DNA of 64,000 nucleotides from Clostridiaceae bacterium (GTDB lineage: Bacteria; Bacillota; Clostridia; Saccharofermentanales; Saccharofermentanaceae): NCBI GenBank assembly GCA_012729635.1, contig JAAYCT010000012.1, positions 29,874 through 93,873 of the forward strand, written 5' to 3'. Of this stretch, positions 9,302 through 17,983 are shown piece by piece. The notes below the pieces were generated by a model. That model was not told where the DNA came from, ran no database searches, and saw only the letters and a program-made list of their open reading frames with translations. The translations under genes and the position numbers were made by a program. Every line of letters begins with the position of its first letter. Within the stretch, counting starts at the first letter, position 1.

Positions 9302-10078
9302 TTATTCGGATACAAGGGGCTTTCTCGATGACCACAGAGATTCGAACCGCTCACAGACGTCGCGATAGTTTTCCGGAGTCCCGATATCGATGCAGGTTCC
9401 CTCCGCGCGAAAAGCGAAAACGTCCGTTTTTCCGTAAAGCCAAGCGGGGAAATTGCCCGGAGCGTCCGGCGTATTTCCCTCGTCGAGATACTCGCGTATT
9501 TTTTGAAGGGTTTCTTTTTTGTAAAAATATGTCGCGTAAATGGCGGTGTCGGATTCCGGCTCCGACGGTTTCTCAACCATTTTCAGCACTTTCCCGTCCG
9601 CATCCAGAGTAGCGACCGCCAGCTTACGGAGTTGATCCGGATCCGTTACCCGAACGGCAATCAAGGTGTCTTTCCCGGTTTTTTTGAAGAAATCATACAT
9701 ATCGCGCATTCGATACGTGAACAGATTGTCTCCGGCTACAATCACGACATCTTCATCGATTCCGAGCCTGTCGATTGCGAATTGAATGTCTCCGATTGCG
9801 CCGAGACGCGTTTCGTTATCCGAGGTCCCGTCATCAAGGACGATGATGGGTGTATCCGGTCGGATTTGACGTCTTTTTTTTGCCCATTCCTCAAAGTGCT
9901 CCGCGAATCGATGGTTGGTAATCAGACAGATTTTGTTTATTTCGGGAAGGGTATCGATTTCGTCGACGATATAGTCCAGCATCGGGCGACCCGCAACCGG
10001 TAGAAGCGGTTTGGGCGTGTTGATTGTTAGCGGATAAAGGCGAGTCGCGTAGCCGGCGACGAGTAAAATTGCAATCAT
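9302..10078 (-). CDS. Sugar-phosphate nucleotidyltransferase
   Basis: The 258-residue product belongs to the NTP-transferase family that makes NDP-sugars from sugar 1-phosphates. The N-terminal loop reads LVAGYATRLYPLT followed by PKPLLPVAGRPMLDY, as in RfbA/GalU/RmlA-like enzymes, and VAGDNLF carries the metal-binding aspartate. The C-terminal part ends with CIDIGTPENYRDV, the usual closing motif of short enzymes without a hexapeptide domain. The sugar and nucleotide cannot be told from sequence. It is monocistronic and divergent from glmU, which uses the same fold. Confidence 0.85.
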   Translation of the reverse strand: MIAILLVAGYATRLYPLTINTPKPLLPVAGRPMLDYIVDEIDTLPEINKICLITNHRFAEHFEEWAKKRRQIRPDTPIIVLDDGTSDNETRLGAIGDIQFAIDRLGIDEDVVIVAGDNLFTYRMRDMYDFFKKTGKDTLIAVRVTDPDQLRKLAVATLDADGKVLKMVEKPSEPESDTAIYATYFYKKETLQKIREYLDEGNTPDAPGNFPAWLYGKTDVFAFRAEGTCIDIGTPENYRDVCERFESLWSSRKPLVSE

Positions 10079-10211
10079 GGTTGCCTCCCGAGCGATTGTA
10101 TTCTCACTTCATCGTATCAGGCATTCGCAAACAAGGGAAGTCCGCACCGGATTTATTACCGAAAAAGAAGCCGAAATCCATTTTATCGCTTTCCTCGACG
10201 CTTCAATCGTG

Positions 10212-10217
10212 TATAAT
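10212..10217 (+). promoter_or_regulatory. Likely -10 box of the glmU promoter
   Basis: A perfect TATAAT lies 106 nt ahead of the glmU start within the 244-nt divergent gap 10079-10322. No good -35 box is visible at 16 to 18 nt. The remainder of the gap shows only the ribosome binding site of the divergent gene. Confidence 0.4.
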
Positions 10218-10322
10218 GATTTCGGATAAGAAAGCACCGGAAACAAGTCCCCCCGTAAGACAAGTTTTCGGCGCGTTTTCGCGTTCTTATGATGAACCGA
10301 GGAAATAAAGGAGATTACTTAT

Positions 10323-11732
10323 ATGGATGTATGCGCGGTCGTAATGGCAGCCGGAGAAGGAAAGCGGATGAACACCAATCACTCGAAGGTCGTACAATGG
10401 GCGGCCGGACGACCGATTATCCTTTGGGTGGCAGAAGCTCTGAAAGGAGTCGGAGCCAAGGAACAGGTATACATCGTCGGGCACAGACAAGAGGAGGTTC
10501 GCGCGGTGCTCGGAGAGGATGTTGCGTTTGTTCTTCAGGAGCACCAACTCGGAACGGGACATGCCGTAATGCAGGCCACTCCGTTTTTGGAGGGCAGAAA
10601 CGGCTGTACAATCGTTCTTCCGGGAGACGCTCCGCTGATAACGAGCGATACGCTGCGTGCCGCCATCGATTATTTCGAAAAGGGGGATTTCGGAGCGGTA
10701 GTCGTTTCCGCAATCGCGGATAATCCCGCGGGGTACGGACGATTGGTTCGGGACGAAGAAGGGAACGTACAGAGGATTGTAGAGGATCGCGACGCGACGG
10801 AAAGCGAAAAAAAGATTCGTGAAATCAATTCATCCATCTATTGTTTTCGCACACCGCTTCTGATATCCGCGCTCGGACGCATCGACGCAAAAAACGCACA
10901 GAAGGAATATTATTTGCCGGATACGATCGGGATATTGATTCGGGACGGGCATAAGGTCGGCGCTCTGGTGGCGGATTTTGATGAGACCCGCGGAGTGAAT
11001 GACCGAATCGAGCTCCAACAGGTCGGTAAAATATTGAACGGAAAAATATGCGAGCGACATATGAGAAACGGCGTTCAGATTATTGATTCAAATACAACCT
11101 GGATTGACGATACGGTTCGAATCGGAAAGGATACGGTTTTATTGCCGGGAACGATGATCCGGGGAGACACATCCATCGGAGAAGAGTGCAGAATCGGGGA
11201 GAATACCCGAATTGACGATTCGGTCGTCGGGGACAAAACCACGGTGGAATACTCGGTTCTTCGTAATTGCAGGGTCGGGAAAAACTGTAGAATCGGCCCG
11301 TTTTCACACATTCGACCGGAATCGGTTCTCGCGGATAACGTGACCATCGGAGCCTATGTCGAGGTGAAAAACTCAAACGTCGGGGATTTTTCGAGGGCCA
11401 GACATCTCACGTATATCGGAGATGCACAGGTCGGTAAGAACGTCAATTTCGGCTGCGGAACCGTCACCTGCAATTATGACGGTTTGGACAAGTCCGCCTG
11501 TATCATTCGGGACAATGTGTTTATCGGCGGAAACTCCAACCTGATTTCCCCCGTTACGCTCAACGAAAACTGTTATATTGCAGCCGGCTCGACAATCACC
11601 GATGACGTGCCGGAATTGAGCCTGGCTATCGCGCGTTCGCAACAAATCAATAAAGAAAACTGGGTCGTCAAGAAGAACCGTCTGCGGGCTGCGAAGCTGA
11701 TTCAGCCGGATCGCAGACGGGAAGGGGTTTAA
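10323..11732 (+). CDS. glmU: Bifunctional UDP-GlcNAc pyrophosphorylase / glucosamine-1-phosphate acetyltransferase
   Basis: GlmU acetylates glucosamine 1-phosphate and then joins it to UTP, giving UDP-GlcNAc for the cell wall. The 469-residue length is normal. The N-terminal uridylyltransferase has VVMAAGEGKRMN, a QEHQLGTGHA segment and LPGDAPLI. From about residue 255 a left-handed beta-helix of hexapeptide repeats follows, with the acetyltransferase signature residues in HLTYIGDAQVG, NFGCGTVTCNYDG and FIGGNSNLISPV. AAAGGAG precedes the ATG. It leads a three-gene unit with pth and mfd. Confidence 0.96.
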   Translation: MDVCAVVMAAGEGKRMNTNHSKVVQWAAGRPIILWVAEALKGVGAKEQVYIVGHRQEEVRAVLGEDVAFVLQEHQLGTGHAVMQATPFLEGRNGCTIVLPGDAPLITSDTLRAAIDYFEKGDFGAVVVSAIADNPAGYGRLVRDEEGNVQRIVEDRDATESEKKIREINSSIYCFRTPLLISALGRIDAKNAQKEYYLPDTIGILIRDGHKVGALVADFDETRGVNDRIELQQVGKILNGKICERHMRNGVQIIDSNTTWIDDTVRIGKDTVLLPGTMIRGDTSIGEECRIGENTRIDDSVVGDKTTVEYSVLRNCRVGKNCRIGPFSHIRPESVLADNVTIGAYVEVKNSNVGDFSRARHLTYIGDAQVGKNVNFGCGTVTCNYDGLDKSACIIRDNVFIGGNSNLISPVTLNENCYIAAGSTITDDVPELSLAIARSQQINKENWVVKKNRLRAAKLIQPDRRREGV

Positions 11733-11735
11733 CGG

Positions 11736-12269
11736 ATGTGGCTGATTGCGGGGCTGGGGAATCCCGGTCCGAAATATGTTTATAACTGGCATAACTGCGG
11801 CTTTATGGCGCTTGAGGTGCTCGCCCAAAGAAACAACATTTCGCTGAACCGGAGCAAGTTTTCCGGTTCGTACGGGAAGGGACGGATATTCGGGGAGGAA
11901 GTCGTTTTGCTTCGTCCCGGCACGTATATGAATTGTTCGGGACTGAGCATTCGTCAGGCCTTGCATTTTTATAAAATCGAGCCGGAGCGATTGATTGTTG
12001 TATATGATGACATCGATCTGAAACGCGGATCGATCCGCGTTCGCTCGTCGGGAGGAGCCGGGACGCATAACGGAATGAAATCCGTTATCGGGGAGATCGG
12101 ATCCAAAGATTTCGTTCGGGTCCGAATTGGTATCGGCCCGGCACCCGAGCATTTTGAACTCGCGGATTTCGTTCTTTCCGATATCCCGAAAGAAGATCAT
12201 GAGCAAATGTTTACCGCTTTTACCGAAGCGGCTTTGGCGGTTGAAAAACGAGTCGGAGATTTTGCATGA
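11736..12269 (+). CDS. pth: Peptidyl-tRNA hydrolase
   Basis: The enzyme releases peptides from stalled peptidyl-tRNA. The 177 residues carry the Pth signatures LIAGLGNPGPKY, the catalytic histidine in NWHNCGF (the usual NTRHNIGF has drifted), RPGTYMNCSG, VVYDDIDL with the catalytic aspartate and GGAGTHNGMKS. It begins 4 nt after glmU and overlaps mfd by 4 bp (ATGA). The glmU-pth-mfd order is widespread in Firmicutes, which supports the call. Confidence 0.95.
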   Translation: MWLIAGLGNPGPKYVYNWHNCGFMALEVLAQRNNISLNRSKFSGSYGKGRIFGEEVVLLRPGTYMNCSGLSIRQALHFYKIEPERLIVVYDDIDLKRGSIRVRSSGGAGTHNGMKSVIGEIGSKDFVRVRIGIGPAPEHFELADFVLSDIPKEDHEQMFTAFTEAALAVEKRVGDFA

Positions 12270-15200
12270 GCGAGTCGGGTTTGGATACGAGCCATCGCCG
12301 ACCGGAAGCGACGATTGATGATGTCATTTCGGTTTCTCGAAATGATCCCGTAATCGGACGTGTTGTCCGGTTGATCTCGGAAGGCGGGACTTCTCCCCTG
12401 AATCTGACGGGGATGCCCGAGCCGATGAAGGCATATTTGATTGCGGTTCTTTCCTCGGAAACGGGACGACCCGCAGTAGTTGCGGTTGCCGACGAGCTGG
12501 TTGCAAGAAGAATGCAGGCGGACTTATCGGCTTTTTTTGGAGATGAGGTGCCGATTCTGCGTCAGCGTGAGCTCAGTCTTACGGATGTGGATGCCTCGAG
12601 TCGCGGCACGGAGCTGGATCGAATACGGGTGCTTCGGCGGATTGTCTCCGGTGAATTCGCGGCCGTGATTGTAACCTCGGGAGCATTATGTAATAGACTG
12701 ATGCCGGTTGAGGATTTTCGAAAAGCGGAAATTCGTTTGTCAAAAGGAATGCATGTAAGCCCGGAGGATCTCGCGATGCGCCTGGTCGGAAACGGCTTTG
12801 AGCGGGTACGTGCGGTCGAGGGAGAGGGAGAATTTGCTCGAAGAGGCGATATTCTCGACGTTTTTCCGGTCGGCTCCGAGCGCCCGATTCGATTCTCGTT
12901 TTTCGACGATGAAATCGACGGAATCAAATCATTTGATATGAATTCTCAACGGTCGGTTGAGGTTCTTGCCTCCGTCCATCTCGACATCGCCCGTGAAATC
13001 CTGGTTCCCGAGGCACGACGGGATTCTTTGGCCGCCGAAATTGCCGACGAGGGTGAACGGGCAAGAGCGGACGCGATTGCGAACGGTGCGGAAAGAGATG
13101 TCTGCGATCGATTTCTTCGCGGCGCGATTTCCGACGCTCAGCGTATTTCCGACGGGATTCCTTTTTCGGGACTTGAGAAGTGGATCCGACGAATCTACAA
13201 GCAAAGCAATACGACCCTTGATTATCTACGATTGGGGAACACGTTGTTTTTCGCGGATGAATTGATTCAGATTCGGAAAAGAGCGGACGCACACACCGCG
13301 GATTTCAGACACAGATTTTCTTCGATGCTTGAAAAGGGACAGATTCTCCCGATCTCGGAGGATCTGTTACTTAGAAGCGACGAAGTGATGGCGGGGATAT
13401 CCGGGCGACCGGGAACGGTTACGCTTTCCACGCTTCCGACATCCGGAAACGGTCTTTCGGGCGGAGAGCGTTTTGAAATCTCCGGAAGAGCATCGGACAG
13501 TTTTCGGGGAAACGAGGAGCGATTGGCTCAAACGATTTCCGAACGGAACCGACAGCGTTTATCCACTTATATTATGGCCGGTGAAGGAGCAAGAGCCGCC
13601 GGACTGAAGTCGTTGCTTTTTGAGCGGGAAGCATTCGCTCCGATTCTTTCCGCGACCCTTCCCTCGGGGTTTGAATATCCCGGTGCCGGGCTTTGGATCG
13701 TCGGTACGCAGGATGTTTTCGGCATTGACCGTCCGATGCGTAAAAAAAGAGTTCAGGGAGTCCGCATCGACTTGTTCGGAGATTTGATTCCGGGCGAGCT
13801 GGTGGTACATGATATACACGGAATCGGAAGATACGACGGGATTGTGAATTTGCTCAGCGGCGGCATCCGGAGAGATTATCTGAAAATCAGCTATGCATCG
13901 GACGACTCGCTTTATATTCCCACGGAAAGTCTGGACTCGATTCAAAAATATGTCGGGACCGAGGGCCGAACCCCTAAACTGTCCCGACTCGGCGGACAGG
14001 ACTGGAACCGCATGAAGGAACGTGCGCGGGGCAGTATCCGAAAGCTCGCGATCGACCTGGTCACGCTTTACGCGCGACGTCGTGAATTAAGAGGCCACGC
14101 TTTTTCACCGGATTCGCCCTGGCAGAGGCAGTTTGAAGAGGATTTTCCTTATACGGAAACACAGGATCAAATCAACGCGATTCGGGAAATCAAGAAGGAT
14201 ATGGAAAGCGATCGGATCATGGATCGACTCCTGTGCGGAGATGTCGGGTTCGGAAAGACCGAGGTCGCTTTTCGCGCGATTTTCAAATGCATCATGGACG
14301 GGAAACAAGCACTCATGCTTGCTCCTACGACTGTTTTGGTTCAACAGCATTATGAGAATCTGAAACAGCGATTGGACGGCTACCCGGTTCACATCGGTTT
14401 GCTGTCACGATTCGCGACGCCCGCGGAGGTGAAAAAGACCGTTCAGGGATTCAACGAAGGTACGATTGATGTGGTCGTCGGAACACACCGGGTTCTCTCG
14501 AAGGACATCGCCCCGAAGGATCTCGGTTTGCTCGTTGTGGATGAGGAGCAACGTTTCGGGGTCGAGCATAAGGAGCGCATTAAATCGCTCCGATCTTCGG
14601 TCGATGTTCTGACGATGACGGCGACACCAATCCCGAGAACACTTCATATGTCTCTTTCGGGTATCCGCGAAATATCCGTGATCGAGGAGCCGCCTCTGGA
14701 TCGTCGTCCGGTCCAAACCTATGTTTTGGAATTTGAGCCGGACATCATTTCCGAAGCTTGCGTGCGCGAAATATCCAGGCAAGGACAGGTTTTCTATCTG
14801 TTCAACGACACGCACCGAATCGAGGAGAAGGTGGCCGAGCTCGAAAAAGCTTTGCCCGGCGCCCGAATCGTCATGGGACACGGTAAGATGCCGGAGCGGC
14901 AGCTCGAGCAGATCATCGAGCATTTTATTCGTCATGAGGCGGATATTCTGGTATGTACAACAATCATCGAGTCCGGGATTGATATGCCGAATGTCAACAC
15001 GATTGTCGTGGAGAACGCGGACCGATTCGGCCTGGCTCAACTGTATCAATTGCGGGGACGCGTCGGTCGATCGGGTCGTCAGGCGTATGCGTATATCACC
15101 TATAAGAGAGATAAGGTGCTGACGGAAGACGCTCAAAAGCGATTGGCGGCGATCCGCGATTTTACCGAACTCGGATCGGGCTTTAAGATCGCACTGAAGG

Positions 15201-15811
15201 ATTTGGAGGTCCGGGGCGCCGGAAATCTGCTCGGCGGGGAGCAGCACGGACAGATGGATGTAATCGGTTATGAGCTTTATTGCCGCATGCTGGACGAGGA
15301 GATCAAGAACCTCAGCGGAATCGAGACGATACGGCCCCGAGAAGCCAGCGTGGATATTGAAATCGATGCGTATCTTCCTCCGGAATATATTCAGGATGAG
15401 GGACAACGCATGGATGCTTACCGCAGGATTGCTTCCGTGATGAGTTATAAGGACTGGAAGGACGTGCTTGAGGAGCTGTCCGATCGCTACGGACCGCCTC
15501 CGAAGGAAGCCCGTGTTCTCGCGGACATTGCCTATGTACGCAAGATGGCGGCGAATTTTGACTTCTCGCGTGTTACAATCAAGAGCGGTGCGGCCTATTT
15601 TTATTACGCGGATGACGCTCGACCGGATATGAAGGCGCTGGCACGGGTTCTCGGCGATTCGCGATATTCGGGGAGAATTCTGGTTTCCTCCATAGGGAAA
15701 CCTTATGTTCGCTTTCAGCCGGAACAGGCATCCGTCGAAAATATTACCCCGTTCTTACGGATGTTTTTTATGCGCATGGAAGGAATCGATCCGGAGGATG
15801 GAAATCATTGA
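12266..15811 (+). CDS. mfd: Transcription-repair coupling factor
   Basis: Mfd dislodges RNA polymerase stalled at DNA damage and recruits UvrA. The 1181-residue length is standard. The N-terminal third is the UvrB-like module (GEFARRGDILDVFP). A CarD-like RNA-polymerase-interaction domain lies at about residues 505 to 575 (GELVVHDIHGIGRYDG). The RecG-like motor shows Walker A GDVGFGKTEVAFRA near residue 657, DEEQRFGVEHK near 758, MTATPIPRTLHMSL, and motif VI LYQLRGRVGRS. The C-terminal TRCF domain (YLPPEYIQDEGQRMDAYRR) closes the protein. Confidence 0.97.
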   Translation: MSESGLDTSHRRPEATIDDVISVSRNDPVIGRVVRLISEGGTSPLNLTGMPEPMKAYLIAVLSSETGRPAVVAVADELVARRMQADLSAFFGDEVPILRQRELSLTDVDASSRGTELDRIRVLRRIVSGEFAAVIVTSGALCNRLMPVEDFRKAEIRLSKGMHVSPEDLAMRLVGNGFERVRAVEGEGEFARRGDILDVFPVGSERPIRFSFFDDEIDGIKSFDMNSQRSVEVLASVHLDIAREILVPEARRDSLAAEIADEGERARADAIANGAERDVCDRFLRGAISDAQRISDGIPFSGLEKWIRRIYKQSNTTLDYLRLGNTLFFADELIQIRKRADAHTADFRHRFSSMLEKGQILPISEDLLLRSDEVMAGISGRPGTVTLSTLPTSGNGLSGGERFEISGRASDSFRGNEERLAQTISERNRQRLSTYIMAGEGARAAGLKSLLFEREAFAPILSATLPSGFEYPGAGLWIVGTQDVFGIDRPMRKKRVQGVRIDLFGDLIPGELVVHDIHGIGRYDGIVNLLSGGIRRDYLKISYASDDSLYIPTESLDSIQKYVGTEGRTPKLSRLGGQDWNRMKERARGSIRKLAIDLVTLYARRRELRGHAFSPDSPWQRQFEEDFPYTETQDQINAIREIKKDMESDRIMDRLLCGDVGFGKTEVAFRAIFKCIMDGKQALMLAPTTVLVQQHYENLKQRLDGYPVHIGLLSRFATPAEVKKTVQGFNEGTIDVVVGTHRVLSKDIAPKDLGLLVVDEEQRFGVEHKERIKSLRSSVDVLTMTATPIPRTLHMSLSGIREISVIEEPPLDRRPVQTYVLEFEPDIISEACVREISRQGQVFYLFNDTHRIEEKVAELEKALPGARIVMGHGKMPERQLEQIIEHFIRHEADILVCTTIIESGIDMPNVNTIVVENADRFGLAQLYQLRGRVGRSGRQAYAYITYKRDKVLTEDAQKRLAAIRDFTELGSGFKIALKDLEVRGAGNLLGGEQHGQMDVIGYELYCRMLDEEIKNLSGIETIRPREASVDIEIDAYLPPEYIQDEGQRMDAYRRIASVMSYKDWKDVLEELSDRYGPPPKEARVLADIAYVRKMAANFDFSRVTIKSGAAYFYYADDARPDMKALARVLGDSRYSGRILVSSIGKPYVRFQPEQASVENITPFLRMFFMRMEGIDPEDGNH

Positions 15812-15880
15812 TGGATTCCGATTGCGGCTGACCGGATTTCGACCATTCTTTTCTGCCGATCCGTTCCGATAAAAAAATGG

Positions 15881-15907
15881 TTGTACGAACCAAGGATATG
15901 CTATATT
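15881..15907 (+). promoter_or_regulatory. Possible promoter of the membrane protein gene
   Basis: TTGTAC and TATATT are spaced 15 nt apart, a little short, 29 nt before the chosen start codon. The -35 region lies in the inverted repeat TGGTT-N5-AACCA (15879-15893), which might be an operator or chance. Confidence 0.3.
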
Positions 15908-15935
15908 GGATAAACAAGAAAAAAGGGAGGAAAGC

Positions 15936-16865
15936 ATGATGAACAACGAGGAAGAAGAGAAGACCCTTTCCGTGAACGGGGATGAAGAGATGACCGGTCA
16001 GGAATGGACTGAGATAGAAGAACAATCGGATGAGGAACAGGAAGAGACAACCTCGGATTACGCTGAGCATCCGATTTTATCAACCCCGGAAAAGAAGCCG
16101 ATCGCACGTCCGACGGTCATTCTTTCCATCCTATGTGTGGCGCTTGCGGTTGTTCTTGTACTTACTCAATTCGGAGTCATCGGAACCTTACGAAAAGCGG
16201 AACAAGAGAGGGCGGATTGGTTTGATTCTCCGGAAGCTGCGATTCGTTTTTTTGTAGAAAGTATCCGGGACGGTCGGTTCGATGCGGCCGTATCTTCATT
16301 TGCGGCGATTGAAACCGCTCCGAAATCCAATTTTTCTTCACAGCTGGATACGGTAGGCTCCTATTTCCCGGTCTACCAATACAATATGCCGGAGCAATAC
16401 CCGGATTATGAATCGTTGGTTTTATCCATTGAACAGGGAAGAGCCGCAAGCAGTACTCTTCAATTTGCATCCAGCATTCTTCTCGGCGAGAATTACATGA
16501 AGACGGCGAGTTTTCCGGAGGATGCGCAAGCAAGAAAAGAGCAGATCGATTCGATCATTACGGTTTTAAATCCTGTTTTGCTGGAAAAGATATCCGTTTC
16601 CCGGATTGATATCGTTTTTGCGGATTTTCAGAGTACGGAAGAATACACGGCACATATGAGCAGTCACGTGAATGCCTACGGATATGAAGGATATCTCGAG
16701 TATATCGCCTTGATTCAGTTCAACGAACAGACTTTTCTGGCTCCCTTCTCGATGGTATCCAGCGCAGGGAAATGGAAGATTCTACAAATGACATCCGGAA
16801 TTATGCAAATCGAGTATTCGAGCGCGATACCGATATCCGAGGAGGAGTATCTGAATTATATCTGA
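15936..16865 (+). CDS. Membrane-anchored protein of unknown function
   Basis: I do not recognise a family. The 309-residue product has a very acidic cytoplasmic stretch of about 60 residues, one membrane segment at about residues 66 to 88 (VILSILCVALAVVLVL), and an outside domain of roughly 215 residues. The outside part opens with a sequence resembling NTF2-like/DUF4878 lipoprotein starts (a residue window beginning EAAIRFFVESIRDGRFDAA), suggesting a small ligand or peptide binding fold, but this is a guess. ATG 15936 follows GGGAGG at 5 nt; an upstream in-frame TTG (15906) lies on the -10 box. The gene ends in front of a strong terminator. Confidence 0.6.
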   Translation: MMNNEEEEKTLSVNGDEEMTGQEWTEIEEQSDEEQEETTSDYAEHPILSTPEKKPIARPTVILSILCVALAVVLVLTQFGVIGTLRKAEQERADWFDSPEAAIRFFVESIRDGRFDAAVSSFAAIETAPKSNFSSQLDTVGSYFPVYQYNMPEQYPDYESLVLSIEQGRAASSTLQFASSILLGENYMKTASFPEDAQARKEQIDSIITVLNPVLLEKISVSRIDIVFADFQSTEEYTAHMSSHVNAYGYEGYLEYIALIQFNEQTFLAPFSMVSSAGKWKILQMTSGIMQIEYSSAIPISEEEYLNYI

Positions 16866-16888
16866 GCACCTTTCCATACCGAAAAAAC

Positions 16889-16930
16889 AAACGATCCCCC
16901 GCATCAAAAGACGAGTCGGGGGATCGTTTT
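16889..16930. terminator. Bidirectional intrinsic terminator
   Basis: AAACGATCCCCC (16889-16900) and GGGGGATCGTTT (16918-16929) form a perfect 12-bp stem. On the minus strand the stem is followed by a GTTTTTTC tract and on the plus strand by TTTT with the stem's own Ts. It would stop both the membrane protein transcript from the left and the tRNA-Arg transcript from the right. Confidence 0.8.
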
Positions 16931-16970
16931 CGGTTATTGTCGGAACGCGCCGGTCCAAATAGTATTCCGG

Positions 16971-17126
16971 ATCGGTGTACCCGTCGGGGAAACCATCGGT
17001 GTACCCATCGGGGAAACCATCGGTGTACCCATCGGGGAAACCATCGGTGTACCCATCGGGGAAACCATCGGTGTACCCATCGGGGAAACCATCGGTATAC
17101 CCGTCGGGGAAACCATTGGTGTACCC
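16971..17126. repeat. 24-bp tandem repeat, six full copies and one half copy
   Basis: The unit ATCGGTGTACCC[A/G]TCGGGGAAACC starts at 16971, 16995, 17019, 17043, 17067 and 17091, with a half copy at 17115-17126. Copies differ only at one or two positions. Each unit is itself two related 12-mers (ATCGGTGTACCC and ATCGGGGAAACC, 9 of 12 identical), so the array is a duplicated 12-bp repeat. Adjacent halves GGTGTACCC and GGGGAAACC can pair at 7 of 9 positions, so a transcript could fold into a row of small hairpins. It lies downstream of tRNA-Arg and before the shared terminator. Confidence 0.9.
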
Positions 17127-17140
17127 GGGAATCGGATAGT

Positions 17141-17215
17141 TGGCGCTTCGGACAGGAGTCGAACCCGTATCGGCAGTACCGGAAACTGCTGTCCTATCCA
17201 TTGAACGACCGAAGC
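17141..17215 (-). tRNA. tRNA-Arg (anticodon CCG)
   Basis: Read on the minus strand, the acceptor GCTTCGG pairs with CCGAAGC, the anticodon stem GCAGT/ACTGC encloses TTCCGGT giving anticodon CCG, and the T-loop is TTCGACT. The 3' CCA is encoded in the DNA. The cloverleaf is complete at 75 nt with a 4-nt variable loop. It decodes CGG. Confidence 0.95.
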
Positions 17216-17246
17216 ATGATCCGATTCGGCACAAGCCGCGAAACCT

Positions 17247-17275
17247 ATTATAACGGTGTCGGGGGTGGTTGACAA
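17247..17275 (-). promoter_or_regulatory. Promoter of tRNA-Arg
   Basis: On the minus strand, TTGTCA and TATAAT are 17 nt apart, about 32 nt upstream of the tRNA 5' end. The spacing and near-consensus boxes fit a strong housekeeping promoter. Confidence 0.8.
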
Positions 17276-17354
17276 GGTGCTCGCGGAAAACCGTCGTCTC
17301 TTTTCGAGCACGCGGGAAAGTCTCTCGGGGGATGAGCAGATGACCGGATTTCTT

Positions 17355-17888
17355 CTAGATGGCGAAGTGAAGGTTATAAATGTAGCAGACCAAAATGCCC
17401 GTTCCGACTCCGAAGAGGATTCCGAACAAAACATCCGAGAGGTAGTGCACATACAGGTAAAGGCGTGAAAAAGCGATTCCTGCGGCGTAGACAAGGGCAA
17501 TAATCCCGAGCCGGGGCGCATACATCAGAATAGCGGTCGCCGCGGCAAATGAGGAATATGTGTGGCCGGACGGAAACGAGAAATCGTCGGGCGGTGCAAT
17601 GATGGTCTGTCGGTCGTCCCGGATGAGGAACGGGCGCTCCCGTTTCATTGCACGCTTCAAAACGATATTGGCGATAAAGACACTCGAAAACAAGGCGCCC
17701 AGGATGCAAAAGGTTGCTTCGCGACTGATCTTGGTCACGTACAGCGTGATTGCGACAGCAAGCCAGATGATTCCGACATTGCCGGAAAAGGATAAAAAAC
17801 GCATAACGGGATCCAGCTTCCTGGACCGGAGGTTTTCATAAATCCAATCAATCGCCCGGGTGTCGAGAGAACGAAGTCGCGTGCCCAT
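17355..17888 (-). CDS. PAP2-family membrane phosphatase
   Basis: The family removes phosphate from lipid substrates such as undecaprenyl diphosphate or phosphatidylglycerophosphate. The 177-residue protein has five or six membrane segments and all three PAP2 signature blocks: KRAMKRERP, the PSGH motif in FSFPSGHTYSS, and SRLYLYVHYLSD with the catalytic histidine. The start at 17888 is set by GGAGG five nt upstream; an earlier in-frame ATG at 17930 is also open but has no such site. The substrate cannot be assigned from sequence. It is divergent from dusB. Confidence 0.85.
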   Translation of the reverse strand: MGTRLRSLDTRAIDWIYENLRSRKLDPVMRFLSFSGNVGIIWLAVAITLYVTKISREATFCILGALFSSVFIANIVLKRAMKRERPFLIRDDRQTIIAPPDDFSFPSGHTYSSFAAATAILMYAPRLGIIALVYAAGIAFSRLYLYVHYLSDVLFGILFGVGTGILVCYIYNLHFAI

Positions 17889-17923
17889 AAACCTCCTTAT
17901 CGTTTGCTCTCGAACGCAAAGGG

Positions 17924-17952
17924 TGAACATTGCGGGAAAGAAACGATATAAT
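17924..17952 (+). promoter_or_regulatory. Promoter of dusB
   Basis: TGAACA and a perfect TATAAT are separated by 17 nt, 31 nt ahead of the dusB start. This placement rules out the upstream in-frame start at 17930. Confidence 0.6.
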
Positions 17953-17983
17953 AAATGTCAAATCAATCATTGAGGTAAACATA

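Noticed and set aside
14405..15406. Minus-strand frame of 333 codons inside mfd
   Set aside because: It lies opposite the conserved helicase domain and shows no family likeness.
16971..17126. CRISPR array
   Set aside because: The units are directly joined with no unique spacers, and no cas gene is present.
16782..17234. Minus-strand frame of 150 codons with an eight-residue repeat GFPDGYTD
   Set aside because: It begins inside the tRNA-Arg gene and only reads the 24-bp repeat array in one of several open frames. It has no ribosome binding site or independent promoter.
16934..17521. Another minus-strand frame of 195 codons reading the repeat as a PMVSPMGT pattern
   Set aside because: It overlaps the tRNA-Arg gene and the PAP2 phosphatase gene out of frame, and the repeat alone keeps it open.
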